Source: CAYVXT01 sp964455485
GTDB lineage: Bacteria; Patescibacteriota; Minisyncoccia; Phycocordibacterales; WO2-35-19
Direction of reading: 5' to 3'
Assembly (NCBI GenBank): GCA_964455485.1
Contig: CAYVXT010000048.1
Location: forward strand, 1 to 14,078
Length of the DNA: 14,078 nt
Under the pieces are notes generated by a model. That model ran no database searches. It saw only the letters and a program-made list of their open reading frames with translations, and was not told where the DNA came from. Every line of letters starts with the position of its first letter. Position 1 is the stretch's first letter. Position numbers and translations under genes: made by a program. This document shows positions 5,096 through 13,047 of this stretch, piece after piece.

Positions 5096-7219
5096 TTACT
5101 TTTGCACAGGCCACTTCTCAATAATAAGCATCTTGTCTGGGTTCAAAAAAGTCCAAATCTTTTCAGTTATAAATGGCATGAATGGGTGTAACAACTTTAG
5201 CTGGTTTTCGAGGATAAAACGCAACGTCATTTTAGCAGAATCTTCATTTGCTCCATCTTTTATCCTTGTTTTCAAGCTCTCAATAATTATATCAGCAAAT
5301 GAATGCCAAAAATAGTGATAAATCTTTTCAGCGGCAAGATAAAATCTAAAATTATCCATATCAGAAGTAATATCTTGTGCAAAAGCGTTAAATTCTTTTA
5401 TTGTCTTCTTGTCTTCGTCTGTGAGCGTTGATTCATTAAATGTATTAATCCCTTCTGTTTGTTCTAGAACGAATCTAGACGCATTCCATACTTTGTTTGC
5501 AAAAAGCTTGTAAGCTTTTATTTTATCTTCTGAAAGATTTAGATCATTTCCAGGTGGATTGCCTACAATTAGGGCCATGCGAAGAGCATCCGCTCCAAAT
5601 TTTTCTATCAAATCAAGTGGGTCCACAATATTGCCTAAAGATTTTGACATTTTTCTACCTTTTGCGTCCCGAACAAGTCCGTGTAAATAAACAGTTTTAA
5701 ATGGCACTTGGTCCAAAAAATATGTTGACATCAAAATCATTCTGGCAACCCAAAAAAATAATATGTCATAACCTGTTTCAATAAGGGAAGTGGGGTGGAA
5801 ACTCTTTAAATCAAGTGTTTCTTCTGGCCACCCTAATGTTGAAAATGTCCATAATCCTGATGAAAACCAAGTATCCAAAGTGTCCTCCTCTTGGATCCAG
5901 CCATCACCTGGTGGAGTACCTGGTCCAACAAAAATATCATTATCTTTATACCATACTGGTATACGATGTCCGTACCAAATCTGGCGACTTATGCACCAGT
6001 CACGCAAGTTTTGAATCCAGTGAAAATAAACCTTTTTATATCGGTCTGGGACTATTTCAATATTGTTCGAAGACACTGCCTCTAACATTAATTGTTTGAG
6101 GTTTTTACCTGTGTTTTTACCATTCTTGTCTACAGCTATAAACCACTGCTTCATGATTTGTGGCTCAACTATACCCCCACTCCGTTCTGCTGTAGCAATG
6201 TTATGTACATAATCCTCTTCTTTTACCAACAAGCCTTTTGCTTTTAGTTTTTCTACTATTTTAGATCTTGCATCACCAATTTTTTCACCTGCAAATTCTC
6301 CTGCAATTGGGAGTAGCTTACCGTACTTATCAATTATTTGTTCAGTTTCTAAACTGTGGCGTTCCGCAATTTCAAAGTCAACGACAGAATGGGCTGGAGT
6401 AATTGTCATTACTCCTGTACCAAAATCCATATCTATACTTGTATCTTTTATAACTGTTGCGGTGATAGGGCCATTTATCCATTCAAGCTCTAATTTTTGA
6501 CCGTGTTCAAAATTTTTATATCTCTCATCTTCTGGATGCATTACAACATATTTATCTCCAAATTTGGTTTCCGGTCTTGCGGTCCCAATAGTAAATGGTC
6601 CGTACTTTAGATAATAAAACTTGGTCTTTTCTTCCTGATATACCACTTCGTCATCAGAAATAGTTGTTTGCCCTTTCGGATCCCAGTTTACGATTCTTGA
6701 GCCCCTGTATATTAATTCGTCATCATACATTTGCTTAAACGCTGTTTGTACTGCGAAGCTACGCTTTTCATCCAATGTAAAAGCCTCTCTACTCCAGTCA
6801 ACAGAAGCCCCCATTTTTTTTATTTGACCTACGATTGTATCGTGGCTTTGTTTGGCAAATTCTTCAACCTTTTTTAAGAAAGCGTCTCGTCCTAAGTCAT
6901 GCTTACTAATCTTTTCTTTAGATAATTCCTTTTCAACCTTTGATTGTGTTGCAATGGCCGCATGGTCGGTACCAGGTATCCATAGAGTTTTTGCACCTCT
7001 CATTCTGTGATACCTGACCACTATATCTTCTACGGCAAGCATCATTGCGTGCCCTGTATGCAAAGTGCCAGTTACGTTTGGTGGCGGTAAAGTAATTGAA
7101 AATGTCTCTTTATTTTCTTTGAAATTATCGGGATTGAAATAACCGCCTTCTTCCCACCTTTTGTATATAAAATCCTCAGTTGTTTTTGGATCGTATGGCT
7201 TCTTTAGTTCTTCATTCAT
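5096..7219 (-). CDS. valS: Valyl-tRNA synthetase, short form
   Basis: A class I synthetase that charges tRNA-Val. Motifs in order: PPPNVTGTLHTGHA (HIGH motif at 54-58), GTDHAAIATQ, TARPETKFGD and FGTGVMTITPAHSVVDFE of the editing domain, VEPQIMKQWF, DWCISRQIWYGHRIP, DTWFSSGLW and GRKMSKSLGN (KMSKS at 523-527). The anticodon-binding helical domain closes with LHPFMPFITEKIW. At 707 residues it is far shorter than typical enzymes (about 880-950). It lacks the C-terminal coiled-coil tRNA-binding arm and the cysteines of the usual zinc site before VEP. The second Asp of the editing motif AHxxxD is kept. It is the first gene of the operon with prsW and hsp20. No Shine-Dalgarno sequence precedes the start. 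Confidence 0.97.
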   Translation of the reverse strand: MNEELKKPYDPKTTEDFIYKRWEEGGYFNPDNFKENKETFSITLPPPNVTGTLHTGHAMMLAVEDIVVRYHRMRGAKTLWIPGTDHAAIATQSKVEKELSKEKISKHDLGRDAFLKKVEEFAKQSHDTIVGQIKKMGASVDWSREAFTLDEKRSFAVQTAFKQMYDDELIYRGSRIVNWDPKGQTTISDDEVVYQEEKTKFYYLKYGPFTIGTARPETKFGDKYVVMHPEDERYKNFEHGQKLELEWINGPITATVIKDTSIDMDFGTGVMTITPAHSVVDFEIAERHSLETEQIIDKYGKLLPIAGEFAGEKIGDARSKIVEKLKAKGLLVKEEDYVHNIATAERSGGIVEPQIMKQWFIAVDKNGKNTGKNLKQLMLEAVSSNNIEIVPDRYKKVYFHWIQNLRDWCISRQIWYGHRIPVWYKDNDIFVGPGTPPGDGWIQEEDTLDTWFSSGLWTFSTLGWPEETLDLKSFHPTSLIETGYDILFFWVARMILMSTYFLDQVPFKTVYLHGLVRDAKGRKMSKSLGNIVDPLDLIEKFGADALRMALIVGNPPGNDLNLSEDKIKAYKLFANKVWNASRFVLEQTEGINTFNESTLTDEDKKTIKEFNAFAQDITSDMDNFRFYLAAEKIYHYFWHSFADIIIESLKTRIKDGANEDSAKMTLRFILENQLKLLHPFMPFITEKIWTFLNPDKMLIIEKWPVQK

Positions 7220-7234
7220 TATAGATAATAATAC

Positions 7235-7240
7235 AGTATA
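7235..7240 (-). promoter_or_regulatory. Possible -10 box for the valS operon
   Basis: On the minus strand TATACT lies 15 nt before the valS start codon, with no good -35 hexamer upstream. The leader would be very short, in line with the absence of a ribosome binding site. Confidence 0.35.
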
Positions 7241-7314
7241 GAGGGTTATTTATAAATATTACGATTAAATAGATATATGATGTGTTTTAGTCCATAATTT
7301 TAAAAAATGCAATT

Positions 7315-7423
7315 TTGTCCTTTTAAAGTCCTGAAAAGGCATGGTTGTCCTTTTCGTAATTGTTCTTTAAATTTAAGCTCTGATAAGAATTATAAAGGAC
7401 ATGTTTCTGTGTAATAAAGGACA
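7315..7423. promoter_or_regulatory. Four TGTCCTTT half-sites in the valS/surface-protein intergenic region
   Basis: This 306-bp divergent spacer (7220-7525) holds no gene. TTGTCCTTTT occurs at 7315-7324 and again at 7345-7354. Its inverse TAAAGGACA occurs at 7393-7401 and 7415-7423. The 8-nt core TGTCCTTT/AAAGGACA is identical in all four. The two forward and two reverse copies face one another across about 38 nt. The arrangement could be an operator array or a repeat; the binding protein, if any, is unknown. Confidence 0.5.
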
Positions 7424-7480
7424 CTTTATAAAATGGCTAGAAATAAGGGTATTTGGGTATATAATCATATTGACCATCAC

Positions 7481-7508
7481 TTGACAGTTTGCAATAAAAG
7501 TGTAATCT
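7481..7508 (+). promoter_or_regulatory. Promoter of the large surface protein
   Basis: A perfect -35 TTGACA (7481-7486) is followed after 16 nt by TAATCT (7503-7508), giving a start near 7515 and a leader of about 11 nt. A second TATAAT lies upstream at 7460-7465 without a clear -35. The leader has no Shine-Dalgarno sequence. Confidence 0.6.
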
Positions 7509-7525
7509 TGATGTAAATTAAATAT

Positions 7526-10500
7526 ATGGTAACCACAACAGTCACATCTTGGTATAAACGAAAAACGGTAGGGAATATTTTCTCGACTTTTTTTGCTTTG
7601 GTGTTTGTTTTGTCTCCTGTTACAACAGTATTTGCTGATGATAAGTCTGGTCCTGCTGACAAAAATGCTTATGATCCACTTCCTCCAGTATTTTGTAATA
7701 TTGATTATTATAGTGACGCAACAGAGAAATTGGCTGACGGTTCAACTGCGGTTGGAACCTACAGTGCTCACCCAGACTGGCAGTATCCAAATGGTTCATC
7801 AATCAATGGTGCATCTTGGATTTGGGAATCATATTTAGTTAAAAATCCTGAAATTGAAGAAACTGTTACTTTCACAAGATCTTTTAATCTTACATCAGCT
7901 CCATCTACTGCATTTTTAAATTTGGCTGCTGATAACATGTACAAGGTTGAAATAAATGGCACAAAAGTTGCTGAAAACCTTGGAGAATTTAATTACTTAG
8001 AATCTAATGAGCTTTTGACAGCAATTACACAGTATCTTAAAGCTGGTGAAAATACTGTAGTCTTTACAGTTACCAACATGGCTCGTCCGGGAAATTCCCC
8101 TGAAATAAATCCGGCAGGTCTTCTTTATAGGATAAATATTACTTTGAATGGTCCTTGTGGAAATAATCCTGTAGCTCCAACTGTGTCACTTACAGCAAAC
8201 CCATCAAATATAAATGCGGGCGCTTCTTCAACTTTGTCTTGGACATCAACAAATGCAACTTCTTGTTATGCACCATGGACAAATCTCACAATAATAAGTG
8301 GTAATCAGTCAGTTTCTCCTGCAAGTACTACAAACTATTCAATCACTTGCAGTGGTCCTGGCGGGTCTGCAAGTGCTACCACTACCGTTAATGTAAATAA
8401 TGGGGGAGTTTTGACTCCGACAGTTAGTCTAAGTGCAACTCCAAATGATATAACAGTAGGAAGCAGCACTACACTTTCTTGGACATCAACCAATGCAAAT
8501 TCTTGCAGTTCTCCATATTGGACTTCCACTTCTACCTCTGGAAGCTTTGTAGATAATCCTTCAACTACTACTGCGTACTTTATTTCATGTGTAGGTAATG
8601 GGGGTTCTGCTACAGCTACAACTACCGTTATTGTAAGACCATTGCCATTCCCAAGTGATTTACCAGATGTTGATTTGCAAGCAAATCCAAAGACTATTAC
8701 TCGTGGGGAAAGCTCTACTTTGTCTTGGACCTCTACTAACACTACTCGATGCGCAGCTCTATGGACATCAGCAACTTCAACCAGCGGTTCTCAGGTAGTA
8801 AGCCCTGCAACAACTACTGATTATGTAATTACATGTTATGGACCAAAAGGTGAAGCAACAGCCATTGCACCAATTATAGTTAATGAACCAGGGGGTGGAG
8901 GAAACCCAGCACCTTCAATTACACTCTCGGCAAACCCAAGCAGTGTATTATTGGGTGCAACTTCTACATTAGTTTGGACATCTTCAAATGCAAATAGTTG
9001 TAGTGCGGCTTGGACCAACGCAACTACTACCAATGGTTCACAGGTTGTGACTCCGGCAACAACTACTGATTATGCTATTACCTGTGTTGGAAATGGTGGT
9101 TCAAAAACTGCTACAACTACTGTCACCGTTACAAATAATGGAAATGGCGGTCCTCAGTGTACTCTTGATATAGTGAGTGATGCGACTACGGTTATAGAAG
9201 GTGGAAGCAATGCCGTAGCTGCTTATAGCGGTCATCCTTACTGGACAGCAAATATACCTGGAGCAACTTGGATTTGGAAAACTTTCTTTGTAGAAAACCC
9301 TACAATGCAGGAAACATACACTTTTGTACGTACTTTCAATGTAAGTCATAGTGTTAAAAATGCCTCTCTTGTAGTTGCTGCTGATAATTCATATACAGTA
9401 GAAGTAAACGGTAATCCAATAGGTGGAGATCAAGGCGAAGTTAACTACCTTAATGAACAGAAGGACACTTATGACCTTTCTAATATTTTGCACGTTGGTA
9501 CAAATACAATAAAAATATCTGTAACAAATTTTGCACGAGATAATAATACTGCACAAACTAATCCAGCAGGACTTCTATATAAACTTTCGATTACTGAAAA
9601 TGGAGCTGATTGTGGCAATGGAAGCAATCCAACTCCATCTGTTTCTCTAAATTCCAACCCTTCTTCGATAACAAAGGGTAGTTCTTCAACTTTGACTTGG
9701 TCTTCAAATAATACTAATTTCTGTAGTGCAAATTGGACTTCAGCAACATCAACATCTGGATCTCAGTCAGTTTCTCCTGATGCTACCACCAACTACTCTA
9801 TATCGTGCGGTGGTCAATACGGCACCACTACTGCTACAACTACTGTAACAGTTACAACAAACGGTGGTGGAGGAAACCCAACTCCTTCTATATCAATTAG
9901 TGCTAACCCTAGCACTATAAATAAGGGTAGTAGCTCAACACTTACTTGGAATTCATCGAATACAAGTTTTTGTGAGGCTTCATGGACTTCAGCAACATCC
10001 ACATTTGGGTCTCAATCTGTAAGTCCAACATCAAACACTGATTACGGAATTTCCTGCGGTGGTCAATACGGCACCACTACTGCTACAACTACTGTTACTG
10101 TACAGGAAAATAATGGAGGTGGTGGCGGCGGAGGTGGTGGAGGTGGCGGTGGTATTGGTGGACGAAGGAGAGATATAACCAACCTTCTTGCACCTCAAGG
10201 AGAAGTATTAGGTGTTACTTCATGTGCATATCTTAGGGATTATCTTAAGATAGATTGGCAGAATGACCCTGTAGAAGTTTTGAAAGTTCAATCATTCCTA
10301 AATGTCTTTGAGAATGAAAACTTGTCCTTAAATGGTGTCTTTGATAATGCAACTTTCGATGCTGTAAGCAGATTTCAAAATAAGTATTTTACTGACATAT
10401 TGCAACCTTGGGGCCATACAGCACCAACTGGTTTCGTATACATTCTTACAAAGAAGAAGGTAAATGAAATATATTGCAATACGTCAATTGTTCTTTCTGC

Positions 10501-11014
10501 TGAACAACAGCAGGAAATAAGTGAATTTAGATCTTTCTTGGAAAATCTCCGGGCAACTGGAGGTAATGTGGACGACAGTTCTTTTGGTTCTTTGATAGGG
10601 GGCAATATAACGCCTGGTTCGGGTTCTGATTCAAACATTTCATCAAATGTCCTTGATGACGGAAATGTCCTTAATGAGGATGGAAATGTGGTCAGTCTCG
10701 TCGATAACAGTTCATCTGTAGTTAAAAACGCTGCAGTATCACTGTTTGGCCTATCTAAGAATCTTGCAAATCGCGAGGCATATCTCGTTGGACTTGCAAT
10801 ACTTCTCATAATAATCGGTTTTGCGATTCGCAAACTTTTTATGAATGAAGAAGAAGTCGCTGTCGCAGTGAACGAAACAAATACTGCAACCACAATTTCT
10901 CCAAAAAAGAATTCACCTGTTATAATCCTGCCAGGTAGCAAAAAGACAAATACTCTCCCAGACGAAGAAATCATTATAGATAGTGATGAAGAGATAGTTG
11001 AAGAGGTAAAGTAA
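7526..11014 (+). CDS. Large secreted, membrane-anchored modular surface protein
   Basis: An 1162-residue protein. A signal peptide (1-37, KRK then a hydrophobic core, cleavage after VFA) leads to a galactose-binding-like jelly-roll domain (57-213; WIWESY, LAADNMYKVEING, NPAGLLYRI). Four Ig-like repeats of about 75-85 residues start near 218, 298, 380 and 463. A second jelly-roll follows (545-696; AADNSYTVEVNG, NPAGLLYKL), then two more Ig-like repeats (704 and 787). Each repeat carries a Cys pair about 30 residues apart, suiting disulfides outside the cell. After 13 glycines (864-876) comes a peptidoglycan-binding-like domain (900-984; NDPVEVLKVQSFLN, GVFDNATFDAVSRFQNKY, closing Cys). One membrane segment (about 1085-1106) followed by RK, and an acidic tail, suggest a type I anchor. 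It probably acts in adhesion or the cell surface; the ligand is unknown. Its stop is 4 nt from tsaD, convergent. Confidence 0.93.
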   Translation: MVTTTVTSWYKRKTVGNIFSTFFALVFVLSPVTTVFADDKSGPADKNAYDPLPPVFCNIDYYSDATEKLADGSTAVGTYSAHPDWQYPNGSSINGASWIWESYLVKNPEIEETVTFTRSFNLTSAPSTAFLNLAADNMYKVEINGTKVAENLGEFNYLESNELLTAITQYLKAGENTVVFTVTNMARPGNSPEINPAGLLYRINITLNGPCGNNPVAPTVSLTANPSNINAGASSTLSWTSTNATSCYAPWTNLTIISGNQSVSPASTTNYSITCSGPGGSASATTTVNVNNGGVLTPTVSLSATPNDITVGSSTTLSWTSTNANSCSSPYWTSTSTSGSFVDNPSTTTAYFISCVGNGGSATATTTVIVRPLPFPSDLPDVDLQANPKTITRGESSTLSWTSTNTTRCAALWTSATSTSGSQVVSPATTTDYVITCYGPKGEATAIAPIIVNEPGGGGNPAPSITLSANPSSVLLGATSTLVWTSSNANSCSAAWTNATTTNGSQVVTPATTTDYAITCVGNGGSKTATTTVTVTNNGNGGPQCTLDIVSDATTVIEGGSNAVAAYSGHPYWTANIPGATWIWKTFFVENPTMQETYTFVRTFNVSHSVKNASLVVAADNSYTVEVNGNPIGGDQGEVNYLNEQKDTYDLSNILHVGTNTIKISVTNFARDNNTAQTNPAGLLYKLSITENGADCGNGSNPTPSVSLNSNPSSITKGSSSTLTWSSNNTNFCSANWTSATSTSGSQSVSPDATTNYSISCGGQYGTTTATTTVTVTTNGGGGNPTPSISISANPSTINKGSSSTLTWNSSNTSFCEASWTSATSTFGSQSVSPTSNTDYGISCGGQYGTTTATTTVTVQENNGGGGGGGGGGGGGIGGRRRDITNLLAPQGEVLGVTSCAYLRDYLKIDWQNDPVEVLKVQSFLNVFENENLSLNGVFDNATFDAVSRFQNKYFTDILQPWGHTAPTGFVYILTKKKVNEIYCNTSIVLSAEQQQEISEFRSFLENLRATGGNVDDSSFGSLIGGNITPGSGSDSNISSNVLDDGNVLNEDGNVVSLVDNSSSVVKNAAVSLFGLSKNLANREAYLVGLAILLIIIGFAIRKLFMNEEEVAVAVNETNTATTISPKKNSPVIILPGSKKTNTLPDEEIIIDSDEEIVEEVK
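8177..9157 (+). repeat. Four tandem Ig-like repeat units inside the surface gene
   Basis: Units begin at about 8177, 8417, 8663 and 8912. Each encodes P-x-V/I-x-L-x-A-x-P, then STLSWTSTN, a Cys-containing W-T-x-A/S segment, SPATTTxY, I-x-C, and an ATTTV ending. The DNA has diverged but the protein pattern is regular. Confidence 0.85.
9635..10114 (+). repeat. Two further Ig-like repeat units, recently homogenised
   Basis: Units begin at 9635 and 9884. They share an identical 41-nt block (9806-9846 and 10055-10095) exactly 249 nt (83 codons) apart, which encodes the segment CGGQYGTTTATTTV. This DNA identity is much higher than among the first four units. Confidence 0.85.
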
Positions 11015-11018
11015 AAAT

Positions 11019-12062
11019 TTAAATATCTAAATTCCCGTTAGCTCTGAGTGGCTTAGGTGCATTATCTCTTAGGGATTCTATATATCCAGCTAAGGCAATC
11101 ATCACAGCATTGTCGGTTGCTAGTGATTTCTCAGGGATAAGAACATGTACATTGTGTGCTTTACCTAGAGCTTCAAAATTTTCACGTAGTGCATTATTTG
11201 CAATTACTCCACCGCCAATAATTAATGTTTCGGTGTTGAATTCCTCAATAGCGTTCCGTGTTTTGGATATTAAGGTTTCAATAACTGAGTCTTCAAACTC
11301 CCTTGCTACTGCGGCTTTATCTGCGTCTTTGTTATCTCTTAAATAATACAAGACTGCTGTTTTTAATCCCGAAAATGAAAAATTATAATCCTTTGAATGA
11401 ATCATTGGTCGGGGAAGTTTATGATTTAAAAAAATATTGTTTTTTCTTGCTTCTTCAGCAAGTTTAGAAATTTGTGGACCTCCCGGATATGGAAGTCCTA
11501 GCATTCTGGCTACTTTATCAAAAGCTTCGCCAACTGCATCATCTTTTGTCTCACCAATCTTTTCCATATTCTCCCAGTTTTTCATATGCAACAACTCTGT
11601 GTGCCCGCCGGAGATAAGTAAAGCTATAGCCGGGAATTCAATTTTTTTGGTTAGCTCATGACTTGTTTGGTCAAGCAGTACCGAAGCTATATGACCTTCC
11701 ATGTGGTTAGTTGGGATTAGAGGTATTTTAAGTCTTTGCCCAAGCTCTTCCGCGAATTTAATGCCTACCCAAAGTGCTGGTTCAAGCCCTGGACCTATTG
11801 TTACTGCTATTTTGTCTATTTCATCTTCTATTACGCCGGCATTTTCCAAAGCTTGCTTATATACAATGGGTAAATTTTTTATATGTTCTCGCTTAGCCAA
11901 AGTAGGGAAGACACCCCCATATTGTTCATGGATTTTTATTTGACTATGCAGAGCACTTCCAAGCACATTAAACTCAAGTGAATCTATATCACCTTTTGCT
12001 TCTATTACGCTTACTGCTGTTTCGTCACAACTTGTCTCGATACCTAAAATAATCATTGACAT
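11019..12062 (-). CDS. tsaD: tRNA threonylcarbamoyladenosine (t6A) transferase TsaD
   Basis: A 347-residue ASKHA-fold protein that, with TsaB/TsaE and TsaC, makes t6A37 in ANN-reading tRNAs. Signatures: IETSCDETAVSVIE near the start, HSQIKIHEQYGGVFPTLAKREH, TIGPGLEPALWVGI, the metal-binding NHMEGHI (HxxxH), LLISGGHTEL, DDAVGEAFDKVARMLGLPYPGGP, FSFSGLKTAVLYY, IIGGGVIANNALR and SLATDNAVMIALAGY. All key residues are present and the length is normal. An in-frame ATG at 12158 would add 32 residues with no family similarity, so the start is 12062 (or 12056, giving MIILGIETSCDET). No Shine-Dalgarno sequence precedes it. It is convergent with the surface gene (4 nt apart) and divergent from the LysM-like gene; tsaB and tsaE are not in the window. 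Confidence 0.96.
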   Translation of the reverse strand: MSMIILGIETSCDETAVSVIEAKGDIDSLEFNVLGSALHSQIKIHEQYGGVFPTLAKREHIKNLPIVYKQALENAGVIEDEIDKIAVTIGPGLEPALWVGIKFAEELGQRLKIPLIPTNHMEGHIASVLLDQTSHELTKKIEFPAIALLISGGHTELLHMKNWENMEKIGETKDDAVGEAFDKVARMLGLPYPGGPQISKLAEEARKNNIFLNHKLPRPMIHSKDYNFSFSGLKTAVLYYLRDNKDADKAAVAREFEDSVIETLISKTRNAIEEFNTETLIIGGGVIANNALRENFEALGKAHNVHVLIPEKSLATDNAVMIALAGYIESLRDNAPKPLRANGNLDI

Positions 12063-12168
12063 ATTTATAACACAGAATTGAAAAGTTGAGCTCTTGTATG
12101 AAAAATCAAATACATACTCCACTGTTTTGATATTGCTGAGTTTTATTTTTAAATTCACAATAGGTACA

Positions 12169-12185
12169 TATAATATTCATATAAT
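12169..12185 (+). promoter_or_regulatory. Two overlapping -10-like boxes for the LysM-like gene
   Basis: TATAAT occurs at 12169-12174 and 12180-12185 in the 155-bp divergent spacer before the start at 12218. TTCACA at 12154-12159 is 20 nt from the second box, which is longer than ideal. A plus-strand promoter is likely here, but its exact form is uncertain. Confidence 0.45.
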
Positions 12186-12207
12186 TCGTAAAAGATTTAG
12201 TACATCT

Positions 12208-12212
12208 GGAGG
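12208..12212 (+). promoter_or_regulatory. Strong Shine-Dalgarno sequence deciding the start
   Basis: GGAGG lies 5 nt before the ATG at 12218 and only 2 nt before the ATG at 12215, which favours 12218. Almost every other gene here has an AT-rich leader without such a site. Confidence 0.75.
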
Positions 12213-12217
12213 CAATG

Positions 12218-12793
12218 ATGCGTTTTGCAAATCTGGTTTTAAGACACTGTGCACTGTTTGCTTTGGTTTTTGTACCCAAAGCGCTTGCTACAGAGACTAT
12301 GACGATTCAAAGTGGGCACTATCTATGGCATGAATGGAGTGGTGTCTACCAGGAAAGTTTTCCTTCGTGGCACAAGTTTAGAGATCAGGTGTCGCGGTTA
12401 AATGGTATGAAGGTGGGTGAGCGCGCTTTTAAGACGCTCAAAATCGGTTCGGTCCTCAAACTGCCACCTTTACCAAAAGGGGCTGAGGTTGCTTACGGTT
12501 ATAGGGAACCTACAAATGTAGAAGCAACAAAACCGGGTTATCAAAAAGAGCCGGTTATTGCTAAAAACAATGGTTGTGAGGATGTTGCTTCAATCAAGAT
12601 GAAAAACGAATCTCTTCAAAAAGAGAATGCGGCTCTACTTGCGGCTTACAACCAAACCAAGGAAATTGTTGACCGTTCGCATGAAAGGATGGTGGTAATC
12701 GAGAACAGGGTTTTGGAAGAGATGAGGCAGAACCAAACTTTAGCTGCGGAGAATAGGAAACTAAGAGAAGAGCTTGAAAAAGCCAAAGAGTGA
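12218..12793 (+). CDS. Secreted protein with divergent LysM-like domain and coiled coil
   Basis: A 191-residue protein. A signal peptide (1-25, hydrophobic LVLRHCALFALVFVPKALA, cleavage after ALA) leads to a segment (about 28-84) that resembles a divergent LysM/FimV-type domain. It has MTIQSGHYLWHEWSGVYQ, then FRDQVSRLNGM, then LKIGSVLKLPPLP, matching the QSGDTLW...LN...L..G..L.LP pattern. A Pro-rich linker follows, then a long charged coiled coil (about 125-190). This suggests a protein outside the membrane that may bind cell-wall glycan; the ligand is not proven. The ATG at 12215 would add one Met. It has a strong GGAGG site and looks richer in G+C than its neighbours, so it may be foreign or highly translated. 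The possible small ORF at 12858 and a strong terminator follow. Confidence 0.85.
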   Translation: MRFANLVLRHCALFALVFVPKALATETMTIQSGHYLWHEWSGVYQESFPSWHKFRDQVSRLNGMKVGERAFKTLKIGSVLKLPPLPKGAEVAYGYREPTNVEATKPGYQKEPVIAKNNGCEDVASIKMKNESLQKENAALLAAYNQTKEIVDRSHERMVVIENRVLEEMRQNQTLAAENRKLREELEKAKE

Positions 12794-12857
12794 TATGTGA
12801 ACATTTTGTGTCTGTGCCAAGTATCCTAATGTTTGCGTAGTTTCTGAGGGGTTCGTC

Positions 12858-12929
12858 ATGCAAAATGCCGAAATGCCTGAAAGTTATTACCTTGTTCATT
12901 TACGGAAGGGCTTGATTCGGGAAAACTGA
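12858..12929 (+). CDS. Possible 23-residue small protein
   Basis: A short frame (ATG to TGA) encoding 23 residues, beginning MQNAEMPESYYLVHL and ending GLIREN. GAGGGG (12846-12851) lies 6 nt before the ATG, one of only two strong Shine-Dalgarno sites in the window. It falls between the LysM-like gene and the terminator at 12962, so it would be the last cistron of that transcript. No domain is recognisable. It could be a true small protein, a leader peptide or a decayed gene; the claim rests only on the ribosome binding site and position. Confidence 0.4.
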   Translation: MQNAEMPESYYLVHLRKGLIREN

Positions 12930-12961
12930 GTCGAAGTGCCTGAAGTGAATGGAAGCAAACA

Positions 12962-12992
12962 AAAGCCTCGAGTGATCGAGGTTTTGTTTTTT
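12962..12992 (+). terminator. Intrinsic terminator after the LysM-like/small ORF unit
   Basis: AAAGCCTCGA (12962-12971) pairs with TCGAGGTTTT (12976-12985) around GTGA: 10 bp including one G-U pair. A TTTTTT run follows. It is the clearest protein-gene terminator in the window. Confidence 0.85.
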
Positions 12993-13047
12993 ACCAGAAT
13001 TATGATTTATAACGCTGAAATATGTTGAAAAATAAGGACAAATAACC

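Noticed and set aside
8335..8742. 135-residue minus-strand frame inside the surface gene repeats
   Set aside because: It is the reverse reading of the Thr/Ser-rich repeats, giving Val-rich low-complexity protein with no independent signal.
8177..10114. The regular repeats as a possible CRISPR array
   Set aside because: They are long, in-frame, diverged coding repeats with no short identical repeats separated by unique spacers.
10375..10974. 199-residue minus-strand frame opposite the surface protein gene
   Set aside because: It is a shadow of the plus-strand gene: low-complexity Ser/Thr/Val content, no domain, and the plus-strand frame has clear domains.
12063..12158. N-terminal extension of TsaD from an ATG at 12158
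   Set aside because: The extra 32 residues have no family similarity, and TsaD proteins begin just before ILGIETSCDET.
12791..12793. Alternative genetic code with TGA as glycine
   Set aside because: TGA serves as a natural stop for the LysM-like gene, and the other genes read through at normal family length under the standard code.
12594..12899. 101-residue minus-strand frame opposite the LysM-like gene
   Set aside because: It covers the coiled-coil region, the small ORF and its ribosome binding site on the other strand; it has no domain or start signal.
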